A DNA stretch of 64,000 nt, from positions 186,001-250,000 of the forward strand of contig NZ_CADFDU010000003.1 in the NCBI RefSeq assembly GCF_902833045.1, read 5' to 3'. A program made the position numbers and the translations under genes. The stretch's first letter is position 1. Every line of letters starts with the position of its first letter. The notes beneath the pieces are model-generated. The model had not been told where the DNA came from. It saw nothing but the letters and a program-made list of their open reading frames with translations, and did no database searches. This document shows, in pieces, positions 55,321-62,186 of this stretch. The DNA is from Burkholderia sp. BCC0322. Its GTDB lineage: Bacteria; Pseudomonadota; Gammaproteobacteria; Burkholderiales; Burkholderiaceae.

Positions 55321-56280
55321 ATGACCCTGGACAAACCCGTCAGCAAGGTGCTCGTGCTCGACGACAGTCGCGCGCACGCCGACGCGATCAAGCGTTTCTG
55401 CGACGAGCACAACCTGATTGGCCTGACCGTGCGGCGCAACCGGCTGCTGAAGGTGCTGCGCTCGAACATCGATCTCGGCGCGATCCTGCTGGCCGAGGAT
55501 TACGGCGGTTCGCCGGCCGAGAGCGCGATCATCGCGACGCAGATCGATGCGCTGCGCCCCGAGCTGCCGATCATCCTGCGCCGCGAATCGCTCGCGTCGC
55601 GCGACGGGCTGCCGGCGGCGCTCGCGCGCGTCGCATGCGCGGCCTACGTCGCGGACGACATGACGCCGCTCAAGCGCGCGATCGACGAATACCTGTTCGG
55701 CCGCGAATACCCGAACGCGCTCGTGCGCGGCATCTCGGAGATCACCGAGGCGCGCATCGACAGCCTGTTCCCGGGCATGACGATCGAGCACGAGACACCG
55801 TGCATCGTGCGCGACCAGATCATCTTCGGCGAAGTGTTCAGCCTGATCGCGCTCGAAAGCGCATGGTGCCGCGGCTACATGCTGCTGCAGACGAGCGAGC
55901 AGCCGCTGCTCGACATGCTCGGCGGCACGCGCGACGCCGGCCGCGCGCCGGATTTCCGCGACGTGAACAGCGTGCTCGGCGAGCTGACCAACCTCGTGTG
56001 GGGCGCGTTCAAGAACCGCTACCTCGGCGACGCCGAGGCGCTGGCGCGCCATCCCGTGCAGGTGCCGCTCGTCGTCAATCACAAGCAGAAGTTCATCTCG
56101 TTCGGCGGCGATTGCCCGCAGCTCTGCTTCAAGTACCGGATGACCGACCCGGCATCGGGGCGCTCCGTCTGCCTCGATCAGCGCTTCGTGTTCAGCCTGA
56201 GCTGGTCGCCGGAGGACTTCCGCGAATCGGTTCAGGACGTGGGGCCGATGGTCGAATCGGGTGAACTCGAACTGTTTTGA
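55321..56280 (+). CDS. Degenerate receiver fused to CheX-like domain
   Basis: A 319-residue protein. Residues 8-125 follow the receiver fold (KVLVLDDSRAHADAIKRFCD) with the acidic pair DD, but the phospho-acceptor strand reads GAILLAEDYGG and the conserved lysine strand reads AYVADDMTP, so key residues are missing. The second half (140-319) is CheX-like with ELTN (ExxN) in VLGELTNLVWGAFKNR. It ends in SGELELF, the same tail as the preceding protein. Perhaps the pseudo-receiver regulates a phosphatase through protein contact. It begins 32 bases after the first CheX gene. Confidence 0.72.
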   Translation: MTLDKPVSKVLVLDDSRAHADAIKRFCDEHNLIGLTVRRNRLLKVLRSNIDLGAILLAEDYGGSPAESAIIATQIDALRPELPIILRRESLASRDGLPAALARVACAAYVADDMTPLKRAIDEYLFGREYPNALVRGISEITEARIDSLFPGMTIEHETPCIVRDQIIFGEVFSLIALESAWCRGYMLLQTSEQPLLDMLGGTRDAGRAPDFRDVNSVLGELTNLVWGAFKNRYLGDAEALARHPVQVPLVVNHKQKFISFGGDCPQLCFKYRMTDPASGRSVCLDQRFVFSLSWSPEDFRESVQDVGPMVESGELELF

Positions 56281-56320
56281 CTATTGAAGTCAGCAACAAG
56301 GAAAGGAAGGGGAATAGGAC

Positions 56321-56686
56321 ATGGCAAAGATTCTGGTGGTCGACGATTCGGGCACGGTGCGCGACGAGGTCGCGGGCTTCCTGCGCAATCACGGGCTCGA
56401 CGTCGCGACGGCCGTGGACGGCAAGGACGGCCTCGCGAAGCTCAAGGCGACGCCCGGCGTGCGCCTCGTGATCAGCGACGTGAACATGCCGAACATGGAC
56501 GGCCTGACGATGGTCGAGAAGATCCGCGGCGAGCTGGCGAACTCGACGGTCAACGTCGTGATGCTGACGACCGAAAGCAGCCCGGCGATGAAGGAGCGCG
56601 GCAAGGCCGCCGGCGTGAAGGGCTGGATCGTGAAGCCGTTCAAGGGCGAAGCGGTGCTCGACGCGCTGAAGAAGCTCGCGGGCTGA
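56321..56686 (+). CDS. CheY-like single-domain response regulator
   Basis: A 121-residue free receiver with all catalytic residues: DD in ILVVDDSGTVRDEV, acceptor Asp in LVISDVNMPNMDG, Thr in VVMLTTESSP, and Lys in WIVKPFKGEAVL. It follows the CheX fusion by 40 bases and is the last gene of the operon. No output domain is present, so it must act on a partner protein. It is the natural target of His459 of the CheA-like protein and of the CheX phosphatases. Confidence 0.9.
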   Translation: MAKILVVDDSGTVRDEVAGFLRNHGLDVATAVDGKDGLAKLKATPGVRLVISDVNMPNMDGLTMVEKIRGELANSTVNVVMLTTESSPAMKERGKAAGVKGWIVKPFKGEAVLDALKKLAG

Positions 56687-56726
56687 GGCTCGTCGGGCGG
56701 TGGCGCGGCCGCTGCCGCCCGCGCAT

Positions 56727-56954
56727 TCAATGCTGCGGTTCGGGTGGCGCGGCCGCCGCAACGCCGGTGGTGGCCGCCATGTGTGGCGCGGGCGTCTGCC
56801 GTGGCACGACGATCATCCCCGCGAAGATCCGCGCGACACCCGCGATGCGGCCGGGTGTCGCGAGCCGCTGCGCGAGCCCCATCAGCCCGTAGCGGTCGAT
56901 CAGCAGCGTCGCGAGCGGCGAGTCGCCGCGCGGCGCGGCCGGCCGCGCGCGCAA
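56727..56954 (-). pseudogene. C-terminal fragment or short unknown gene
   Basis: From a TTG at 56954 to TGA at 56727 the minus strand keeps near-perfect third-position G/C and encodes about 75 residues including TLLIDRYGLMGLAQRLATPG and ARIFAGMIVVPRQTPAPH. Upstream of the TTG coding character stops. No ribosome site is clear, so this is more likely a remnant end of a longer gene than a complete protein. It is convergent with the CheY gene. Family unknown. Confidence 0.35.
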
Positions 56955-57065
56955 TTTACAGCGTGCCGCGATGTCCGTATCCTGCCGGATGCCGAGGGCG
57001 GCGTGCCTGCGCGACCTGCGCAGCACGCACGGCATCCACGACAATCAGGAACGGGACACCTTCCC

Positions 57066-57653
57066 ATGAAAACCGGAATCGATCGGGCGGCGCTCGTGCA
57101 CGGCGCATGCGTGGCGCTGATGGCCGCGCTGGCAGGCGGATGTGCAAACCCCACCGGGCAGCCGAATGCGCAACAAGCGTCCGTTAGCGGCGGTTCGTCG
57201 TACACGTGCAACCCCACGCAGGCCGATGGACTGGTGACGGCCGGGAGCGGCGTCAACGGGTGCTATTTCGTGCTGCACGATCCCGCGACGAAGCAGCCGC
57301 TGCCGTACACGCGTTATGCGTTCGCGCTTTACACGAGCGCGGCACAGGACAACCGGGAACTCGAAGTCGAAGGCACGACCGACGCGCAGGGGCGTACGGC
57401 CTACATGCGTTCCACCGCGCCGATCGATGCGGCGCGCATGGTGCTCGTCCGCACGGTCGGCGACGGCCCGACGGGGCGCATCCCCGTGCTGGTCCGGCCG
57501 CAGGACGGCAAGCGCATTCCGTTCGCGGAGTACCGGGTCACCGGCTGCAACGGCCCGTATGAAGGGGTGACCGACGAAACGGGGCGCGGCGTGATGTATC
57601 GCTGCAAGACGCAGTCGAAGATTGACGTGTCGTTCTATCGGTCACGCCCGTAA
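57066..57653 (+). CDS. Hypothetical lipoprotein
   Basis: A 195-residue exported protein. The signal MKTGIDRAALVHGACVALMA ends in the lipobox LAGGC (Cys26). The mature chain contains four further cysteines (YTCNP, NGCYF, TGCNG, YRCKT), suggesting two disulfides. It has an Ig-like flavour, with strands such as GTTDAQGRTAYMRSTAPI and GVTDETGRGVMYRC, each of them an aspartate-glycine turn motif of the kind seen in repeat-type adhesin domains. It follows 379 bases after the CheY gene and starts 11 bases ahead of the DUF3592-like gene. Confidence 0.65.
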   Translation: MKTGIDRAALVHGACVALMAALAGGCANPTGQPNAQQASVSGGSSYTCNPTQADGLVTAGSGVNGCYFVLHDPATKQPLPYTRYAFALYTSAAQDNRELEVEGTTDAQGRTAYMRSTAPIDAARMVLVRTVGDGPTGRIPVLVRPQDGKRIPFAEYRVTGCNGPYEGVTDETGRGVMYRCKTQSKIDVSFYRSRP

Positions 57654-57663
57654 GGTGAGCGGG

Positions 57664-58116
57664 ATGGCATCCGGATCCGGCCGCACCGCCGCGCAGCAGG
57701 CGGAGACGCTGATCGCGAAGGGCGTCGTGTTTACCGTCGCGGGCACGTGCCTGCTGATCGCCACCGCCCTGTACGCGCAGTCGACGCGCGAATTCCTGCG
57801 GACCTCGATCGTCGTGCCGGGGCGCGTCATCAAGCTGAACGCGGGCCCGCATCATCCGGAGATCGCGTTCACGACGCTCGCGGGCGAACGGGTCGAATAC
57901 GCGCAGGGCGGCGAGGTCAGCGTGCAGGACGGCGCGACCGTCGAGGTGCGCTACACGCCCGACGAGCCCAGGATGAGCGCGCGGATGAATACGTTCGGGG
58001 CGATCTGGGGTGGCGTGCTGACCATCGGTGGGATGGGGGGCGTCTTCTTCCTGGGCGGCGTCAGTCAACTGCGGCTGGGCGTGCGCGCGTGGCGCAGCGG
58101 GCGCAAGCGCGCGTGA
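57664..58116 (+). CDS. Membrane protein, DUF3592-like
   Basis: A 150-residue protein with two membrane helices (about 22-42, GVVFTVAGTCLLIATALYAQ, and 112-132, FGAIWGGVLTIGGMGGVFFL). The extracytoplasmic segment between them resembles DUF3592: VPGRVIKLNAGPHHPEIAFT, GEVSVQDGATVEVRYTPDEP. Such proteins resemble small OB-like domains of unknown function. Start at ATG 57664 with AAGGTGA ahead; a GTG two codons upstream is also possible. It lies 11 bases after the lipoprotein gene, so they are probably cotranscribed. Confidence 0.68.
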   Translation: MASGSGRTAAQQAETLIAKGVVFTVAGTCLLIATALYAQSTREFLRTSIVVPGRVIKLNAGPHHPEIAFTTLAGERVEYAQGGEVSVQDGATVEVRYTPDEPRMSARMNTFGAIWGGVLTIGGMGGVFFLGGVSQLRLGVRAWRSGRKRA

Positions 58117-58164
58117 GCGCTTGCGACGCACTGAATTCCGTCGAATCGTGTAGAGCGGAACATC

Positions 58165-58320
58165 ATGGAACCCGGACACGAGAATCCGGCCGCCGAGATC
58201 TCGCGCGAAGCGGGCCGGCGGGAAGCTGCGCGGGTGACGCCTGGCGGTGGCGCACGATTCCGGCGGCCGATCCCCGGCAGCGCGCAGGCCGCTCCCGGTG
58301 CCCGGATTGGACTATATTGA
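58165..58320 (+). CDS. Possible 51-residue protein
   Basis: MEPGHENPAAEISREAGRRE begins a 52-codon frame between the DUF3592-like and crotonase genes, with GGA seven bases ahead of the ATG. Third-position G/C is high in the first half, less so at the end. The protein is charged, without hydrophobic core or family. It may be a chance frame; listed for completeness. Confidence 0.2.
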   Translation: MEPGHENPAAEISREAGRREAARVTPGGGARFRRPIPGSAQAAPGARIGLY

Positions 58321-58359
58321 ACCGCGAGCGTAGCGTTCCTGTTCTTTGGGTGAACCATC

Positions 58360-59154
58360 ATGGATTCGAATGCCACATCATCGGAACCCGTTTTGAAGCG
58401 TGACGACCACGACGGCGTCGTCACGCTGCGGCTGAACCGGCCGCAGCAGTTCAACGTATTGTCAGAGGCGATGCTCGCGAGCCTGCACGATGCGTTTGCG
58501 TCGCTCGCGGCCGATCCGGGCGTGCGCTGCGTCGTGCTGGCCGCCGAAGGCAAGGCGTTCTGCGCGGGCCACGACCTGCGGCAGATGCGCAGCAAGCCCG
58601 GGCTCGACTACTACCGCACGCTGTTCGCGCAATGCAGCCGCGTGATGCTCGCGATGCGCGCGTTGCCGGTGCCGGTAATCGCACGCGTGCACGGCATTGC
58701 GACGGCGGCCGGCTGCCAGCTCGTCGCCGCGTGCGACCTGGCGATCGCGGCCGATACCGCGCGCTTCGCGGTATCGGGCATCAACGTTGGGCTGTTCTGT
58801 TCGACGCCGGCCGTTGCGTTGAGCCGCAACGTCACGGCGAAGCGTGCGTTCGACATGCTGATGACCGGGCGCTTCGTCGATGCGGCGACGGCCGCCGCGT
58901 GGGGGCTCGTCAACGAGGCCGTGCCCGAGGACGCGCTCGATGCGGCCGTCGCACGCAAGGTTGCGGAGATCGTCGCGAAGAGCCCGGCCGCGGTGCGTTA
59001 CGGCAAGCAGATGTTCTATCGCCAGCGCGAGTTGCCGCTCGACGAAGCCTACGCGTATGCGGGCGACGTGATGGCGCGCAACATGATGGAAGAGGACGCG
59101 GGCGAAGGCATCGATGCGTTCCTCGAGAAGCGCAAGCCGACGTGGCGCGCGTAG
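58360..59154 (+). CDS. Crotonase-family protein lacking hydratase glutamates (ECHDC3-like)
   Basis: A 264-residue crotonase-fold protein. Oxyanion-hole regions are normal: AEGKAFCAGHDLRQMRS near residue 64 and ARVHGIATAAGCQLVAACDL near residue 110. However the two glutamates that bind and deprotonate water in enoyl-CoA hydratase are replaced: GCEL is GCQL, and the Q-P-E-x-x-x-G stretch reads V-S-G-I-N-V-G. So it is probably not a standard hydratase; this pattern fits the ECHDC3 subfamily. It may bind acyl-CoA with isomerase, hydrolase or unknown activity. Neighbours give no pathway. Confidence 0.8.
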   Translation: MDSNATSSEPVLKRDDHDGVVTLRLNRPQQFNVLSEAMLASLHDAFASLAADPGVRCVVLAAEGKAFCAGHDLRQMRSKPGLDYYRTLFAQCSRVMLAMRALPVPVIARVHGIATAAGCQLVAACDLAIAADTARFAVSGINVGLFCSTPAVALSRNVTAKRAFDMLMTGRFVDAATAAAWGLVNEAVPEDALDAAVARKVAEIVAKSPAAVRYGKQMFYRQRELPLDEAYAYAGDVMARNMMEEDAGEGIDAFLEKRKPTWRA

Positions 59155-59229
59155 TGCGTCGCCGGATGGGCGCGTCGAACGGAGCGCAAGGGCAGTCATC
59201 CACGCCTGTCCTGCACGCCGGAAAGCAAA

Positions 59230-59250
59230 CGGGCCGCCCGAGGCGGCCCG
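59230..59250. terminator. Bidirectional terminator
   Basis: CGGGCCGCC and GGCGGCCCG form a 9-base-pair GC stem around CGA, between the convergent crotonase and alanine racemase genes. Confidence 0.65.
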
Positions 59251-59302
59251 CAAATCAGGCGGCAGGCGAGGCGGTGCAACAGCGCCGCCGCATCGACGCC
59301 GG

Positions 59303-60424
59303 TCAGCGCCCGTAGCTTCCGGTGCGCAGCGCGGGCTGTTCGCTCGACGCACCCGGCGGCACGATCACGACCGGCACACGCTGCGCGAGCGCGCACATCA
59401 GCTCGTAGCCGATCGTGCCGCTGGCTTGCGCCACGTCATCTACCTTGACCTGGTCGCCCCACAGCTCGACGCTCGACCCGATGCCCGCGTTCGGGCACGG
59501 CGTCAGGTCGACGGTCAGCATGTCCATCGACACGCGGCCGACGACGCGCGTCATCACGCCGTCCACCGCGATCGGCGTGCCGGTCGGGGCGTGGCGCGGA
59601 TAGCCATCCGCATAGCCGCATGCGACGACGCCGATCCGCATCGGCCGGTCGGCCGTGAAGCGGCGGCCGTAGCCGACGGTTTCTTCCGGCGCGAGCGTTT
59701 GCACGCCGATGATCTTGCTGGTGAGCGTCATCGCGGCCATCAGCGGCGTGTCGGCGATATCCCGCGCCGCGCCGGTCGGCGACGCGCCGTACAGGATCGT
59801 GCCGGGCCGCACCCAGTCGCGGTGTGCGCGCGGATGCCACAGCACGGCGGCCGAATTCGACGTCGAGCGCTCGCCCGGAATCCCCGCCGTGGCCGCATCG
59901 AACTGGTCGAGCTGCCAGTCGACTTCGCCTTCGTCGGCGTTCGCGAAATGCATCATCAGCGTGATCTTGCCGATCGACGGCGCGTTGGCCGCACGTTCCC
60001 ACGCGGCACGGAAAGCGGCAGGCCGGTAGCCGAGCCGGTTCATCCCGGAGTTCATCTTGAGCTGGATGTCGATCGGCTGCCGCGGCTTTGCCGCGATCAG
60101 CAGGTCGAGCTGTTCGTCGCAGTGCACGGCTACCGTCAGGCGGTGGCGATCGGCGAGGTCGACGTCGGCCGGCTCGAAGATCCCCTCGAGCAGCAGCACG
60201 GGCTTGTCCCAGCCGAGCTCGCGCACGCGCACGGCTTCGTCGAGATCGAGCAGCGCGATGCCGTCGGCGGCGGCGAGGCCCGGGTAGATCCGCTCGATGC
60301 CGTGGCCATATGCGTTGGCCTTGATCACGCCCCACACGCGCGATTGCGCGGCGGTGCGGCGGATGAAATCGAGGTTGTGGCGGACAGCGTCGGGGCGGAT
60401 ATGGGCGACGATGGGGCGGGGCAT
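59303..60424 (-). CDS. alr: Alanine racemase
   Basis: A 373-residue PLP enzyme. The PLP lysine is Lys35 in [18 protein letters not shown], the family signature. The substrate-binding [12 protein letters not shown] follows, as does the catalytic tyrosine in [10 protein letters not shown] (the family's GYGRR motif). It converts L-alanine to D-alanine for peptidoglycan. Position away from the dad operon leaves open whether it is the biosynthetic enzyme (Alr) or a catabolic second copy (DadX). The ATG at 60424 opens [20 protein letters not shown]. Nothing special stands out in the 287 bases upstream except the GGAGG site of the MAPEG gene. Confidence 0.92.
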   Translation of the reverse strand: MPRPIVAHIRPDAVRHNLDFIRRTAAQSRVWGVIKANAYGHGIERIYPGLAAADGIALLDLDEAVRVRELGWDKPVLLLEGIFEPADVDLADRHRLTVAVHCDEQLDLLIAAKPRQPIDIQLKMNSGMNRLGYRPAAFRAAWERAANAPSIGKITLMMHFANADEGEVDWQLDQFDAATAGIPGERSTSNSAAVLWHPRAHRDWVRPGTILYGASPTGAARDIADTPLMAAMTLTSKIIGVQTLAPEETVGYGRRFTADRPMRIGVVACGYADGYPRHAPTGTPIAVDGVMTRVVGRVSMDMLTVDLTPCPNAGIGSSVELWGDQVKVDDVAQASGTIGYELMCALAQRVPVVIVPPGASSEQPALRTGSYGR

Positions 60425-60711
60425 GGCGATGTCTCGGGTCGGATGTCGTTGGGTGCGCGCGGCGGCCTGGCGCGACAATGCGCCGGGCCAGTGTTGAACG
60501 CTATCTTATTGGTGTTCGACCAGTTTTAATTAACGTTTTTGTCGATGATTTGGTGGAAATTGTGGCGCCCGACCAGGCTGGCCGCGGCGGCCGGCGAGCG
60601 CTCCAGCCGAGTCTCCCGTCTAGAAAACCGGTGCGCGAACGGCACGGCGCAATGCTAAGCTCTCGGCGATCTTGTCATTGAACAATGTAATCATAAAGGA
60701 GGAGACTTTTG

Positions 60712-61083
60712 ATGACGACGTCCCAGCTGTGCCTGTTCATCGTGGCGCTGTTGCCGTTCTCGATGACGTTTCTCGCGAAAGCCCGCAAGGGCTACGACAA
60801 CCGCGCGCCGCGCGACTACCTGGCGAAGCTCGAAGGCTGGCGCGCCCGCGCGCAGGCCGCGCACCAGAACGCGTGGGAGGCGCTCGCGCTGTTCACGGCC
60901 GCGCTGGTGGTCGCGTGGCACAACGGCGCGAACCTGCATCGCGTCGACCAGCTTGCGATGGCATTCGTCGCGATTCGCATCGTCTATATGCTGATGTACC
61001 TGCTGAACTGGGCGTCGCTGCGTTCGCTCGTGTGGTTCGGCGGGATGGCGTGCGTGGTCGCGCTGTTCTTCGCTGCGCCGTAA
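60712..61083 (+). CDS. MAPEG-family membrane protein
   Basis: A 123-residue protein with four membrane helices of the MAPEG type. RAQAAHQNAWEALALFTAAL is the family signature (the A-H-x-N-x-x-E motif in helix 2). An ATG at 60712 with AAAGGAGG nine bases ahead fixes the start. Bacterial members are related to microsomal glutathione transferases, but many have no known activity. The gene stands alone, convergent with the LysR gene. Confidence 0.82.
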   Translation: MTTSQLCLFIVALLPFSMTFLAKARKGYDNRAPRDYLAKLEGWRARAQAAHQNAWEALALFTAALVVAWHNGANLHRVDQLAMAFVAIRIVYMLMYLLNWASLRSLVWFGGMACVVALFFAAP

Positions 61084-61092
61084 GCGGCGCAT

Positions 61093-61107
61093 GCGGGCGA
61101 GGCCCGC
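61093..61107. terminator. Short GC hairpin between convergent genes
   Basis: GCGGGC and GCCCGC pair over six bases around GAG, in the 27-base gap between the MAPEG and LysR genes. Confidence 0.45.
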
Positions 61108-61110
61108 GCG

Positions 61111-62067
61111 TTACTTGCCGGTCGCGCCACCCGTGCCGCGCACGAGACTGTCGTTGGATGCGGGCGCAACGATCGGGCCCGCGACCGGTGCCGCTTCCGT
61201 TTCGCGGCGCAGGAACTCGATCAGCGGATCGAGCAACCGGTGCCGCGTCGACGGGTTGCGGCGCAGCACGAAGCGCCACGACGCAGTGCGTTCGATGCCC
61301 GGCTTCAACGGCACCAGGCGCCCGCTGCGCAGCTCCGGCTCGATCAGCGGCATGCGGCCGAGCGCGATGCCCGCGCCGCCGACCGCCGCGCCGATCACCT
61401 GGCTGAAACTGCTGTAACGGACGATCTTCGTCTCGAAGTCGCCCGGCAAGCCGAATTCGGATGCCCAGTTGCGCCAGTCGATCTCGGGGCTGTCCTCGTG
61501 CATCTCCTGCAGCAGCCGCGAGCGGCACACGTGCCCCGATGCGTACGGAAACAGCTCGGGGCTGCATACCGGGAACACGGTCTCCTGCATCAGCACGTCG
61601 TCGTCGGCCCGCAGCCGGTGCGCGGGCACGTGAACGATCGCCAGATCGACGCCGCTGCGCGCGTAATCCGGTTCGTCGTCGAGCACGACGGCATGCAGCG
61701 GCGTTTCGGGATGAAGCGACGAGAATTCCGCGAGGCGGCGCGCGAGCCACATCGCCGAAAACGGCGCGTTGGCGGAGACGGTGAGCCGTTGCGCGGTGCC
61801 GCGAATCTCGGCGCAGGCATCGGTCAGCCGCGACAGCGCATCGCTGACCGCCGGCAGCAGGCGTGCGCCGGCCGGCGTGAGGCTGATGCCGCCGAGCCCC
61901 GTGCTGCGTTCGAGCAACCGCGCGCCGAGCGATTCCTCGAGCGTGCGGATCTGGTGACTGACCGCGCTCGTCGACACGTTCAGCTCGACCGCCGCGCGCG
62001 CGAACCCGCCGAGGCGGACGGCCGCCTCGAAAGCCCGCAATGCGCCGAGGGGAGGGAGGTGCGACAT
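61111..62067 (-). CDS. LysR-family regulator, GcvA-like
   Basis: A 318-residue LysR protein. MSHLPPLGALRAFEAAVRLG and FARAAVELNVSTSAVSHQIR are characteristic of the GcvA/AmpR group, which recognises T-N11-A sites. The effector domain (about 90-295) includes SVSAN-type LTVSANAPFSAMWLARRLAE. It is divergent from the ABC exporter gene, 119 bases away, and may control it. Residues 296-318 are an Ala/Gly-rich tail. Effector unknown. Confidence 0.86.
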   Translation of the reverse strand: MSHLPPLGALRAFEAAVRLGGFARAAVELNVSTSAVSHQIRTLEESLGARLLERSTGLGGISLTPAGARLLPAVSDALSRLTDACAEIRGTAQRLTVSANAPFSAMWLARRLAEFSSLHPETPLHAVVLDDEPDYARSGVDLAIVHVPAHRLRADDDVLMQETVFPVCSPELFPYASGHVCRSRLLQEMHEDSPEIDWRNWASEFGLPGDFETKIVRYSSFSQVIGAAVGGAGIALGRMPLIEPELRSGRLVPLKPGIERTASWRFVLRRNPSTRHRLLDPLIEFLRRETEAAPVAGPIVAPASNDSLVRGTGGATGK

Positions 62068-62186
62068 GCGGGGTATTGTAGTTGACTCAACACCCGTTGA
62101 AAAATCATCTTTTGCCGCGCGCGGGCCGCGCGGGTAGCCTCGATCCGGTCAAGAAAAAACGTCATCAGACACGACAGGAGGGCTTC

